Shown here in pieces: positions 7,740 through 16,210 of a stretch of DNA of 64,000 nucleotides. The stretch is from positions 9,114,001-9,178,000 of the forward strand of contig NZ_CP066831.1 of the NCBI RefSeq assembly GCF_016598615.1, given 5' to 3'. Source of the stretch: Streptomyces liliifuscus. Lineage in GTDB: Bacteria > Actinomycetota > Actinomycetes > Streptomycetales > Streptomycetaceae. The position numbers and the translations under genes are program-made. Every line of letters starts with the position of its first letter. Within the stretch, counting starts at the first letter, position 1. The notes beneath the pieces are model-generated. The model was not told where the DNA came from. It did not search any database and was given only the letters and a program-made list of their open reading frames with translations.

Positions 7740-8329
7740 TCGCGCGCGCCGGAACGGGCCCGCTGCGCAGGCTGGTCGTCCTGCGGCACGCCAAGTCGGC
7801 CTGGCCGGACGGAGTCCCCGACCACGAGCGGCCACTCGCCCCGCGCGGGCGCCGCGACGCCCCGGCCGCCGGACGCGCGCTGGCCGACATCGACTGCCTG
7901 CCCGACCTGGCGCTCTGCTCCACCGCCGTACGAGCCCGGCAGACCTGGGAGCTGACCGCCGGACAGTGGGGCACACCGCCTCCCGTACGTCACGATCCGC
8001 GGCTGTACGGGGCCGACGTTCCCGAACTGCTCGAAGCGGTGCGCGAAGTGTCCACGCACACCAAGACGTTGCTGCTGGTCGGGCACAACCCCGGTCTGGA
8101 GGAGCTGGTGCTCACCCTGGCCGGCGACAGCCTCGACGACGCGCTGGACGACGTACGGACGAAGTTCCCCACGTCGGCGATCGCGGTCCTCGCCTGGCAC
8201 GGCGACGACTGGGACTCCCTCGGCCCCGGCGCGGCACTGCTCACCGACATGATCGTGCCGCGGGGCCGGAAGCCGGGCCAGAAGCCGGGCCGGCAGGCGG
8301 GACGGACGCCGGGACCGAAGGGGAGCTGA
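7736..8329 (+). CDS. SixA-type histidine phosphatase
   Basis: 197 residues. The phosphohistidine phosphatase core is clear: LVVLRHAKSAWPDG with the catalytic RH at the N-terminus, DHERPLAPRGRRDA, CSTAVRARQTWE and the second histidine in LLLVGHNPGLEELV. E. coli SixA removes phosphate from histidine phosphotransfer domains; in actinobacteria the substrate is not known. The GTG start overlaps the stop of the previous gene, so the two are likely co-translated. The last 22 residues (GRKPGQKPGRQAGRTPGPKG and neighbours) are a basic low-complexity tail encoded by a 12-bp repeat and absent from the typical fold. Confidence 0.87.
   Translation: MIARAGTGPLRRLVVLRHAKSAWPDGVPDHERPLAPRGRRDAPAAGRALADIDCLPDLALCSTAVRARQTWELTAGQWGTPPPVRHDPRLYGADVPELLEAVREVSTHTKTLLLVGHNPGLEELVLTLAGDSLDDALDDVRTKFPTSAIAVLAWHGDDWDSLGPGAALLTDMIVPRGRKPGQKPGRQAGRTPGPKGS
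8264..8323 (+). repeat. In-frame 12-bp repeat, five units, at the sixA 3' end
   Basis: Five consecutive 12-bp units encode GRKP, GQKP, GRQA, GRTP and GPKG as the C-terminal tail of the SixA-type phosphatase. The stop codon follows six bases after the last unit. Confidence 0.65.
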
Positions 8330-8437
8330 TCCCGGCTTGCCAGGAGAGCCGCCCGCGAGGAGAGCTGTTCGCGGGGAGACTTCGGTCGCGGCGGACCGGG
8401 CGGCCGCACGCGCGCGTGCAGCGCATACGCTGGCCCG

Positions 8438-9064
8438 ATGCAGGACGAGTACCGCACGGTGGCCCGCGCAGGCGTGCACGAGACCGAGGTCAACCGCTCA
8501 CGCTTCCTCTGCGCACTGGCGCCGGCGGCCACCGAACAGGAGGCCCAGGCCTTCCTCGCCGCCGTCCGCAAGGAGCACGCCGACGCGACGCACAACTGCT
8601 TCGCCTACGTCATCGGCGCCGACGCCTCCGTCCAGAAGGCGAGCGACGACGGGGAACCGGGCGGCACGGCGGGCGTCCCGATGCTCCAGATGCTGCTGCG
8701 GCGCGACATGCGGTACGTCGTCGCGGTCGTCACCCGCTACTACGGAGGCGTCAAACTCGGCGCGGGCGGGCTCATCCGGGCCTACGGCGGTGCGGTGGGC
8801 GAGGCCCTGGACACCCTCGGCACGATCACACGTAAACGCTTTCGTCTGGCGACCGTGACGGTCGACCACCAGCGGGCGGGCAAGGTGGAGAACGACCTGC
8901 GGTCGACCGGCCGCGAGGTGCGCGATGTGCGCTACGGGGAGGCCGTCACCATCGAGATCGGGCTGCCGGACGCCGATGTCGACGCCTTCCGGGGCTGGCT
9001 GGCCGACGTGACGGCCGGGACCGCCGGTTTCGAACTGGGCGGAGAGGCGTACGGGGACGCTTAG
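8438..9064 (+). CDS. YigZ/IMPACT family protein
   Basis: 208 residues. The protein has the UPF0029 N-terminal signature: RSRFLCALAPAATEQEAQAF, THNCFAYVIG, DDGEPGGTAGVPML and VVTRYYGGVKLGAGGLIRAY. These are followed by the C-terminal DUF1949-like ferredoxin fold. Family members are small globular proteins related to eukaryotic IMPACT and are implicated in translation control; no enzymatic role is proven. The ATG is preceded by a TACGCT hexamer with a 6-nt gap and no Shine-Dalgarno sequence, consistent with a leaderless mRNA. It stands alone, 108 bp after sixA. Confidence 0.93.
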   Translation: MQDEYRTVARAGVHETEVNRSRFLCALAPAATEQEAQAFLAAVRKEHADATHNCFAYVIGADASVQKASDDGEPGGTAGVPMLQMLLRRDMRYVVAVVTRYYGGVKLGAGGLIRAYGGAVGEALDTLGTITRKRFRLATVTVDHQRAGKVENDLRSTGREVRDVRYGEAVTIEIGLPDADVDAFRGWLADVTAGTAGFELGGEAYGDA

Positions 9065-9412
9065 GGGCCCGGCGTATGGCTGCCGCCCTTCGGCCCGCCC
9101 GTCCCCCGGTCCGAACCTGCCAGGAGCGAACTTGCCGGGGGCCTCTAAAATAAGTCGACGGCATGACCACCGCGACGTCACAACTTCCCTACAGCAAGCG
9201 GTAATTCGAGCGTTTGCCCAGGTCCGCACTTCACGAACATCAGGCGTTTGATCATAATGTGCAGGGGCTGTGTCCTTCTCGGTCGGCGGCGTGGTCCGGC
9301 GAAATGTCCGGCCGTGGCCGGACCGTAGGACCCCGCCCCGACAGATCACGGATCGGACGGGGGCGTCGCCACTCCTCGGCCGTTCGCCAAGGACTAAGGA
9401 GTATCGGCCCTC
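9065..9412. other. 348-bp intergenic region before the kinase gene
   Basis: No convincing gene. The region is less GC-rich than its surroundings around 9145-9260 (for example CTCTAAAATAAG and TTTGATCATAAT), as expected for promoter DNA. AAGGAG at 9396-9401 is the ribosome site of the kinase. A 13-codon ORF (ATG at 9163) is too short to judge. Confidence 0.4.
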
Positions 9413-11419
9413 ATGCCACCACAGAACACGGCGTCGCCCGACGCGGGTGCCGAACGGCTGGTCGCCGGTCGCTACCGCTTGCTGTCCGTTCTCGGCGAGG
9501 GCGGTATGGGCACCGTGTGGCGCGCCCGCGACGAGGTGCTGCACCGCGAGGTCGCCGTCAAGGAGGTACGCGCTCCCGTCGGACAGGCAGTGGCGCAGGT
9601 CGAGCGGATGTACACCCGCTTGGAGCGGGAGGCCTGGGCGGCGGCGCGCATCAGCGCTCGCGGTGTGGTGACCGTCCATGACGTCGCCACCGACGACGGC
9701 CGGCCCTGGATCGTCATGGAGCTCGTCCGCGGCCGGTCGCTGGCCGACCTGATCGGCTCCCAGGGTGCCCTTCCGCCGCGCGAGGCCGCCCGAATAGGTA
9801 CCGAGGTACTGGCCGCGCTTCGCGCGGCGCATGGCGCCGGAGTGCTGCACCGCGACGTGAAACCCGCCAACGTCCTGCTCGCGGACGACGGCAGGGTGGT
9901 GCTCACCGACTTCGGCATCGCCACCGTGGAGGGGGACTCCGCACTGACGATGACCGGTGAGCTCGTCGGCTCTCCCGAGTATCTGGCGCCGGAGCGGGCA
10001 CTGGGCCGGAACCCCGGTCCCGCGTCGGACCTGTGGTCCCTCGGAGCGCTGCTCTACACGGCAGTCCAGGGCCGTTCGCCCTTCCGTCGGACCAGCCCGC
10101 TGAGCACTCTGCGTGCCATCGTCGACGACGAGTTGCCCCCGCCGCACCGGGCCGGACCCCTCGTGGCCGTCATCGAAGGCCTGATGCGCAAGGACCCCGA
10201 CGAGCGGATGTCGGCCGTGGAGGCCGAGCGGGAGCTGCGCCTAGCCGGTGCCGACGGCACCTCGGGCGCCGACACGGCCACGGCGTCCGCCCCGCTGCCC
10301 ACGGCGACCACCGAAGAGCTGCCCACTGCCGAGTCCTCGCTCGGGGAGACCGCACCTACACCCGCGGACGCGGCTACGACCGGTGTCACGGCCACGGCCG
10401 GGGTGCCGTCCGTCTCGGCGTCCTCGCCTGTCACGGAAAACGCCACGGGCACCACGGGCGCCACGGACCCCAGGCTCATGGCGACGACAGCCGACGTTCC
10501 CACGGCAGAGGAACCCGCAGCCAAGGAACCCGCGGCTTCCGGGGCGACGGCGAACACGGCCGACGGGGCCGCCGCACCGGAAGCGGGTACGACTCCCGCA
10601 GCCGACACACCCACGCCCCCGGCCGTCATACCCCCGGCCGACACACCCACCGCCACGGCCGCCATACCCCCGCCCGCGGCAGACCCCCGTACCCCCTACG
10701 CCCAGGCACAGCCCTCGCCTCCCGGTGCCGTGCCTGCGGCCACCGCCGAGACGGCCACTCCGGCTCCCCGCGCGTCCGCCGACGCTGCTGCCTCCCCGTC
10801 CACCGCGGACAGCGCCACCGCCCCCGGCGACCTCACTGCCCCCACCGCTCCCACCGTCCTCGCCGACCCCGCGTCTCCCGCGAGGCGGAGACGCCGCATC
10901 GGGTACGCGACCGCCGCGGGAGCGGTCGTGCTCGCGCTGCTCGTGGGCGGCCTGATCCACGGGCTCGGCGGCGACGGCGAGGACAGCAAGGGGAACGGCT
11001 CACCCACGGGGCAGTCGCAGGCCCCTTCCTCCGGGGCGCCGAGCAGCGGGTCGGACGACAGCGCCGAGCAGCCCGTCACGGTCACCGCGACCGGGGGCGC
11101 GACCACGTACGCCGGGGACTGCCCTCCCGCGGACTCGCAGGCTCCCTGGTTCACCGCGACCTTCACGGTGGCCGAGCTGCCCTTCCAGTTCTCGTACCGG
11201 TGGGTCTCGACGAACGGGTCCGTGATCGACCGGCAGTGGCGGACGCTGTCGTTCCCTGACGGCGGCCCCCGCAGCCACAAGGAGACGGTGCGGCTGTCGA
11301 CGTACGCGAAGTCCGGAACCCTCCGCAGCGAGATGGCCGTGGAGATCCGTTCACCGTTCGAAGCGGTGTCCAACTCGGTGCCGTTCTCGGTGACTTGCTC
11401 CTCGACGAACGGCGGTTAG
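9413..11419 (+). CDS. Membrane-anchored Ser/Thr protein kinase (PknB-like, no PASTA)
   Basis: 668 residues. The kinase domain (about 20-275) is complete: glycine loop LGEGGMGTV (27-35), Lys50 in EVAVKEV, HRDVKPANVLL, DFGIA, activation loop SALTMTGELVGSPEYLAPE and DLWSLGALLY. A long Ala/Thr/Pro-rich linker (about 280-490) contains local duplications. One membrane helix (ATAAGAVVLALLVGGLIHG, near 497-515) follows. The outer part is a Ser/Gly linker and a beta-rich domain of about 100 residues with two cysteines (GDCPPADS and VTCSS), not PASTA repeats, so its ligand is unknown. The next gene encodes an FHA domain, the natural reader of phosphothreonine made by such kinases. Confidence 0.95.
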   Translation: MPPQNTASPDAGAERLVAGRYRLLSVLGEGGMGTVWRARDEVLHREVAVKEVRAPVGQAVAQVERMYTRLEREAWAAARISARGVVTVHDVATDDGRPWIVMELVRGRSLADLIGSQGALPPREAARIGTEVLAALRAAHGAGVLHRDVKPANVLLADDGRVVLTDFGIATVEGDSALTMTGELVGSPEYLAPERALGRNPGPASDLWSLGALLYTAVQGRSPFRRTSPLSTLRAIVDDELPPPHRAGPLVAVIEGLMRKDPDERMSAVEAERELRLAGADGTSGADTATASAPLPTATTEELPTAESSLGETAPTPADAATTGVTATAGVPSVSASSPVTENATGTTGATDPRLMATTADVPTAEEPAAKEPAASGATANTADGAAAPEAGTTPAADTPTPPAVIPPADTPTATAAIPPPAADPRTPYAQAQPSPPGAVPAATAETATPAPRASADAAASPSTADSATAPGDLTAPTAPTVLADPASPARRRRRIGYATAAGAVVLALLVGGLIHGLGGDGEDSKGNGSPTGQSQAPSSGAPSSGSDDSAEQPVTVTATGGATTYAGDCPPADSQAPWFTATFTVAELPFQFSYRWVSTNGSVIDRQWRTLSFPDGGPRSHKETVRLSTYAKSGTLRSEMAVEIRSPFEAVSNSVPFSVTCSSTNGG

Positions 11420-11434
11420 TCAACCGGGCGTCAA

Positions 11435-11474
11435 GGCCGATGCCGAGCAGCCGAGTCATCGCGGGGCATCGGCC
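11435..11474. terminator. Hairpin downstream of the kinase gene
   Basis: GGCCGATGCC (11435-11444) is perfectly complementary to GGCATCGGCC (11465-11474), 16 bp after the kinase stop. A second, shorter inverted pair GAGTCGG/CCGACTC follows at about 11491-11517. The spacing suggests termination and separate transcription of the next gene. Confidence 0.5.
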
Positions 11475-11649
11475 ATACTTCAACAAGCACGAGTCGGACC
11501 GCTGCCGGGCCGACTCGGACATCACCGGTCAAGTGAGCTCCACTGGACCGGAGTTCGGTGGGAGTGAGGTACGGCTCCCACTCTCGTAGCGGATCAACCG
11601 CAGGGTGCGGTTCCTCTGTCCGCACCCGTGACGCTCGCAAGGAGTTTCT

Positions 11650-13587
11650 GTGTCGTCGGTCATCGTGGGACGCACGGGTCCCTTCGCCGGTCAGAGCGTG
11701 GTTCTGGGTAGCGCTCCGCTGCGATTCGGACGCAAGAGCGACAACGACGTGGTCATCGTCAGTGTCAGCGCCTCCCGTCTGCACACCGAGATCGTGGCGG
11801 AGGACGGCGAGTTCGTCCTCTACGACCGCAGCAAGAACGGCACCTTCGTAAACGACCGGCCCGTCATCCGTCATGTGCTCGCGCCGGGCGACTCCATACG
11901 CATCGGCGACGAGACCTTCCTGTTCGAGACGCAGGAGGCCGTGGAGACGGTCATGGACCTCTCCCAGCTCGACCTGCCCCGCGCCAACGCCTCGGCGAAC
12001 CCGGGCGAGTTGCGGGTCACGGTGACCGGAGGAGGCCCGGTCGGTCTCGCCTTCGCCCTGCTGCTGGAGGACGCCCTGCCGGGGAAGGTGTCCATCACCG
12101 TCTACGACGGCCGGTGGGTCAGGAACGGCTCCACCGTGGTCTGGAAGGACGAGACCCACGGCAACGTCCGCCGTCAGCAGGTCGTCACCGCCCAGAGCCG
12201 TCAGTACCTCGCGCTCACCGAGGAGATGCAGTCGGCGCTGTTCGACGCGGGCGGCTTCTCCGAGATGTGGCCCCTGGGACCGGATTCCGTGGAGGGCCGC
12301 CCGCCCCGCAACATCCGGATCGCCTACATCGAGGACCAGTTGCTGGAACTGGCCAACGCCAAGTCCGCGATCCGCCTGGTGCCGAAGCGATTCGATCCGT
12401 CCGAGCAGCAGCACCGGCTCTCCCAGGAACACGTCCTGGTGATCGCCGAGGGCGGCGGGTCGCGCACCCGGGAGCACTTCGCGGACCGCTTCGGCGCGGC
12501 CGACTCCTCGATCTACTCCCTCGACGGGGAGCACCTTCAGGACCTGGTGCTGGGACTTCGGGTCAAGTCGCAGCTCTCGGACCCCATGAGCGTCCTGCTG
12601 ACCGTGGCGCAGAACCGGTTCCTGCTCAACTCGCTGCGTGGCGAGGGGTTCCTCAACATGAGGCTGACCCGCGAGGAGGCCGGCAACGTGATCGGCATCG
12701 ACCCGGTCCGGCAGGTCTTCGAGGAGTGTGTGGCGGCCCGGCCCTGCCTGATGACCCGCCAGGAGGACAACGAGTTCGTCTGCCCGACCCATGGGACCCT
12801 CTTCCTGCCCGCCCTGCTGCGCGGTTCGCCGCTGTGGAAGCGGATCCAGGAGGGCCTGAAGATGTTCGGCGTCCCGGAGGACGATCTCAGCGCCATCACC
12901 TCGTTCCGGCTGGACATGGTGCAGCGCCCCCGGTTCACGGCCCAGCTCAACCGCCCCACCGCCAAGAGCCCTGGAACGTACGGCTTCCTGCTGGGCGATG
13001 CGGCCAACGCCATCCACTTCTGGCCCGGGCGCGGTCTCAACAGCGGCCTCGCCTCGGCTGTCTCACTCGCCCGCTCCCTCAGCCGGGTCTGGCAGGGCCG
13101 CCCGCTGCGCGACGCCGACTTCATCCGGCACGAGGCGGCGATGTCGATGCTCCAGTACCGGCACAAGAGCCGGGCCTGGAACGCGATGGTCACCACCGAC
13201 GAACGAGGTGTGACCCGCGCGATCAAGGACATCATCGCCGACAGCATGGAAGGTGAACGGGCCGTCGCCAAGCCCGACGCCGAAGGGTCCGATCTGGACC
13301 TCCTGCTGGACAGGATGCGGGCGATCCGCGAGCGCCTCGCCCCTCGCCTCCCCGGAATGCCCAGCGACGAGGAACTGCACAGCCACCTGTCCACCCTCGC
13401 TCCCTCGACCCTGCGATCCCTGCAGGAGAGCGGTGCCTGGGACACGCTGATCGTCGGCGGCGAGGAGGCCGACATCGACATCTTCTACCAGTCGGACGCC
13501 CCGGTCTTCGTCGGACGCCCCATCGATCCGCGCACCGTCGGCCAGACGGCGGGACCGCGGCAGTCGGGGGCGCTCGACCCGGCGTGA
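11650..13587 (+). CDS. FHA domain fused to an FAD-dependent monooxygenase-like protein
   Basis: 645 residues. The N-terminus (about 1-100) is a forkhead-associated domain: LRFGRKSDNDVVI, SASRLHTEIV, DRSKNGTFVN and the APGDSIRIGDETF end strand. It would bind phosphothreonine peptides. From about 118 a flavoprotein begins with a dinucleotide fold VTVTGGGPVGLAFALLLE. Near 449 it has the second FAD signature GDAANAIHFWPGRGLNSGLA, which resembles MICAL-type and other class A hydroxylases. A helical C-terminus follows. The GTG start follows AAGGAG. It is next to the Ser/Thr kinase, so phosphorylation-controlled redox chemistry is an attractive inference. Substrate and partner are unknown, and I know of no characterised protein with this order. 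Confidence 0.82.
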   Translation: MSSVIVGRTGPFAGQSVVLGSAPLRFGRKSDNDVVIVSVSASRLHTEIVAEDGEFVLYDRSKNGTFVNDRPVIRHVLAPGDSIRIGDETFLFETQEAVETVMDLSQLDLPRANASANPGELRVTVTGGGPVGLAFALLLEDALPGKVSITVYDGRWVRNGSTVVWKDETHGNVRRQQVVTAQSRQYLALTEEMQSALFDAGGFSEMWPLGPDSVEGRPPRNIRIAYIEDQLLELANAKSAIRLVPKRFDPSEQQHRLSQEHVLVIAEGGGSRTREHFADRFGAADSSIYSLDGEHLQDLVLGLRVKSQLSDPMSVLLTVAQNRFLLNSLRGEGFLNMRLTREEAGNVIGIDPVRQVFEECVAARPCLMTRQEDNEFVCPTHGTLFLPALLRGSPLWKRIQEGLKMFGVPEDDLSAITSFRLDMVQRPRFTAQLNRPTAKSPGTYGFLLGDAANAIHFWPGRGLNSGLASAVSLARSLSRVWQGRPLRDADFIRHEAAMSMLQYRHKSRAWNAMVTTDERGVTRAIKDIIADSMEGERAVAKPDAEGSDLDLLLDRMRAIRERLAPRLPGMPSDEELHSHLSTLAPSTLRSLQESGAWDTLIVGGEEADIDIFYQSDAPVFVGRPIDPRTVGQTAGPRQSGALDPA

Positions 13588-13683
13588 CGCGGGCCCTCCG
13601 CCCTTGGGGCCGAAGGTTCACCTCCTGTCCCGGCAGGAGAAGGAGCGTCAGTAGAAGGCCGGCAGAAGTCAGTAGCAAGGGCG

Positions 13684-13720
13684 GCGGCAGGGGGCCCGGC
13701 ACATCCGGGCCCCCTGCCGC
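13684..13720. terminator. Strong 16-bp hairpin terminator
   Basis: GCGGCAGGGGGCCCGG (13684-13699) pairs perfectly with CCGGGCCCCCTGCCGC (13705-13720) around a 5-nt loop, about 100 bp after the FHA-flavoprotein stop. There is no T-tract. Confidence 0.8.
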
Positions 13721-13798
13721 GGTCTGCCGTGTGCTCTTGAAATCCGCCGCGCGGAAACTGAGGTGTGTGCGGCTCCGGTGACGCCTATCGTGCCGTCC

Positions 13799-14764
13799 AT
13801 GAATGCGACGCCGGCCTGGCGGCCACTGGTGCTGGACGACGCCCCGGCCCTGGCCGAGCTGTTCGCCGCGGTGGAGGCGGCCGACGGCACCGACGAGCAC
13901 TACGACGCCGAGGACCTCGCCGAGGAACTGGGCAACCCACACGTGGAACTGGCCCGCGATTCCGTGGGCGTGTGGTCCGAAGGCGAGCTCATCGGCTACG
14001 CCAAGGCGATGGGGCTGCCCGACGCGACCGACGTGCACCGGGTGTACGTCGAGGGGGCGGTGCGACCCGACGCGCGCGGCCGAGGCATCGGCACCGACCT
14101 GGTGAACTGGCTGGTGACCCGGGCGACGCGGCAGCATCGCGAGCGGTTCCCTGACCTGCCGGGCGAGGCGCACATCCAACTCCACGCACCGAACACCACC
14201 AAGGGCGACCTGTACAAGCAAGCCGGGTTCGAGGCGCGGCGCTGGTTCTTCGACATGAGTCGGCCGCTGGACGACGACCCGATCCCGGCGACGATCCCGG
14301 CGGGCGGACTGCGCGTGGTGTCCTTCACCGAGGCGTACGACGACGCGACCCGGCTGGCACACAACGAGGCGTTCCTCGACCACTGGGGACACACCCCGAG
14401 CACCCCGGACCGGTGGCGTCACCAGAGCACCGGCGCCCGGTCGTTCCGGCCCGACGCGTCCTTTCTGGCACTGGACGGGAACGAGGTCGCCGGCTACCTC
14501 CTCAGCCACGAGTACGACGCCGAGACCGCGATGACCGGCGTCCGCGAGTGCTGGATCGACAGGCTCGGCACCCGGCCGGCCTGGCGCGGCACCGGCGTGG
14601 CCACCGCGCTGCTCACCACCTGCCTGCGGGCCGCTCAGGAGCAGGGCTGTCGCCGGGCCGGCCTCAATGTGGACAGCGCCAACGCCACCGGCGCCCTGGG
14701 CCTGTACGAGCGGTGCGGTTTCCGCACCCGGCACACCTGGATCGGGTACGTACGGCCGCTGTAG
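13799..14764 (+). CDS. Tandem GNAT N-acetyltransferase
   Basis: 321 residues with two GNAT modules. The first has the acetyl-CoA loop VRPDARGRGIGTDLVNW and ends near 165. The second has RPAWRGTGVATALLTTCLRA and GLNVDSANATGALGLYERCG, the standard motif A and B pair, so at least the C-terminal module should be active. Double-GNAT proteins of this type are common in actinomycetes and include relatives of mycothiol synthase, but substrate-specific residues cannot be assigned. The ATG lies 7 nt after a TATCGT hexamer with no ribosome site, which fits a leaderless transcript and excludes the longer upstream reading frame. Confidence 0.85.
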   Translation: MNATPAWRPLVLDDAPALAELFAAVEAADGTDEHYDAEDLAEELGNPHVELARDSVGVWSEGELIGYAKAMGLPDATDVHRVYVEGAVRPDARGRGIGTDLVNWLVTRATRQHRERFPDLPGEAHIQLHAPNTTKGDLYKQAGFEARRWFFDMSRPLDDDPIPATIPAGGLRVVSFTEAYDDATRLAHNEAFLDHWGHTPSTPDRWRHQSTGARSFRPDASFLALDGNEVAGYLLSHEYDAETAMTGVRECWIDRLGTRPAWRGTGVATALLTTCLRAAQEQGCRRAGLNVDSANATGALGLYERCGFRTRHTWIGYVRPL

Positions 14765-14883
14765 CGGTGGGTCGGTTCGAGGTCTGTGATGGATCAGGTA
14801 CTGACAGGCGTTAGCGTGGTCGGTGCTGAGAGCGAGGACCGTGCTGGTCCGATGCTGAGTCCAGGGGCGAAGTAGGGGGAAAC

Positions 14884-14907
14884 ATGCAGGTCGGAGCAGT
14901 GTCTTGA
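14884..14907 (+). other. Seven-codon leader ORF overlapping the sbcD start
   Basis: An ATG preceded by AGGGGGAAAC opens a frame encoding MQVGAVS, whose TGA (14905-14907) overlaps the TTG start of sbcD (14904-14906). Such a stop-start overlap could couple translation of sbcD to the leader. It could equally be chance, because GGAG upstream of the TTG may serve sbcD directly. Confidence 0.3.
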
Positions 14908-16067
14908 GAATTCTGCACACTTCCGACTGGCATCTGGGCCGGGCGTTCCACCGGGTGAACATGCTCGGGGCCCAGGCCGGGTTCATCGGCCACCTCGTCA
15001 CGACCGTGCGCGAGCGCGACGTGGACGCGGTGGTCGTGTCGGGGGACGTGTACGACCGGGCGGTGCCCCCGCTGGCCGCGGTCGAGCTCTTCGACGAAGC
15101 CCTGCACCGGCTGGCCGACCTCGGCGTGCCCACGGTGATGATCTCCGGAAACCACGACTCGGCACGCCGCCTCGGCGTCGGCGCCGGACTCATCGACCGC
15201 GCGGGCATCCATCTGCGGACCGACGCCTCGGGGTGCGGCACACCGGTGGTCCTGAAGGACGAGTTCGGCGAGGTGGCCTTCTACGGACTCCCGTATCTGG
15301 AACCGGCGCTGGTCAAGGACGAGTTCGGCGTGGAGAAGGCGGGCCACGAGGCCGTGCTCGCCGCAGCCATGGACCGGGTCCGCGACGACCTCGCCACCCG
15401 AGAGCCGGGCACCCGTTCCGTCGTCCTCGCCCATGCCTTCGTCACCGGCGGCGAGGCCAGCGACAGCGAGCGGGACATCACGATCGGCGGGGTCGCCTCC
15501 GTCCCGGCCGGGATCTTCGACGGCGTCGACTACGCCGCGCTCGGACATCTGCACGGCAGCCAGACCATCACCGAGCGCGTGCGCTACTCGGGATCGCCGC
15601 TGCCGTACTCCTTCTCGGAGACCGACCACCGCAAGACCATGTGGCTGGTCGACCTGGGAGCCGACGGCTCGGTCGCGGCCGAGCGCCTGGACTGCCCGGT
15701 GCCGCGCGCCCTCGCCCGTATCCGGGGATACCTGGAGGACCTGCTCGCCGACCCGGACCTCGCCCGGCACGAGGAGGCGTGGGTCGAGGCGACTCTCACC
15801 GACCCGGTGCGCCCGGCCGACCCCATGGCGCGGCTCAGCGAGCGCTTCCCACACACGCTCAGCCTCGTCTTCGAGCCCGAGCGGACGCCGGACGACCCCG
15901 ACGTCTCGTACGCCCGGCGGCTGGCCGGCCGCAGTGACCAGGAGATCGCGGAGGACTTCGTGGCCCATGTGCGCGGCGCCGGACCCGACGCGCGCGAACA
16001 GGCCGTGCTCCAGGACGTGTTCGACGCCGTCCGCGCCGACGACACGGTCCGTGAGGTCGCCCGGTGA
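14904..16067 (+). CDS. sbcD: Exonuclease subunit SbcD
   Basis: 387 residues. The Mre11-type phosphoesterase motifs appear in order: ILHTSDWHLGRAFHR, VVSGDVYDRAVPP, MISGNHDSARRL, VVLAHAFVTGGEASDSERD and ALGHLHGSQ. SbcD is the manganese-dependent nuclease of the SbcCD complex, which opens hairpins and processes DNA ends together with the SbcC ATPase. The start is TTG, with GGAG 8 nt upstream; it gives the exact family N-terminus MRILHTSDWHLG. Its stop overlaps the start of a 48-codon ORF that in turn overlaps sbcC, so the three form one translational unit. Confidence 0.95.
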   Translation: MRILHTSDWHLGRAFHRVNMLGAQAGFIGHLVTTVRERDVDAVVVSGDVYDRAVPPLAAVELFDEALHRLADLGVPTVMISGNHDSARRLGVGAGLIDRAGIHLRTDASGCGTPVVLKDEFGEVAFYGLPYLEPALVKDEFGVEKAGHEAVLAAAMDRVRDDLATREPGTRSVVLAHAFVTGGEASDSERDITIGGVASVPAGIFDGVDYAALGHLHGSQTITERVRYSGSPLPYSFSETDHRKTMWLVDLGADGSVAAERLDCPVPRALARIRGYLEDLLADPDLARHEEAWVEATLTDPVRPADPMARLSERFPHTLSLVFEPERTPDDPDVSYARRLAGRSDQEIAEDFVAHVRGAGPDAREQAVLQDVFDAVRADDTVREVAR

Positions 16068-16210
16068 AGCCACCGTACGAGCCGGCCGACGGATCGGGAG
16101 CCACGCGGCGCCCGGTGAAGGCGCAGCGTGAGCCGGTCGGCGAGGCGGGCCCCACGGGGAACCTGGTGAACACGTACGACCCGCACATCGAGGAGGCGGG
16201 GGCCCGATGA
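16064..16210 (+). CDS. Small 48-residue protein encoded between sbcD and sbcC
   Basis: A GTG at 16064 overlaps the sbcD stop (GTGA), and the frame runs 48 codons to a TGA that overlaps the sbcC ATG (ATGA at 16207). Of the 48 codons, 43 end in G or C by my count, as in real Streptomyces genes. The product begins MKPPYEPADGSGATRRPVKA and ends NTYDPHIEEAGAR. It is hydrophilic and Pro/Arg/Glu-rich, with no domain I recognise. Perfect stop-start overlaps on both sides support translation. It might be a small partner of SbcCD or only a spacer that keeps ribosomes running into sbcC. Confidence 0.55.
   Translation: MKPPYEPADGSGATRRPVKAQREPVGEAGPTGNLVNTYDPHIEEAGAR

Noticed and set aside
9163..9204. 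A 13-codon ORF upstream of the kinase as a leader peptide
   Set aside because: Too short, with no clear ribosome site and far from the kinase start.
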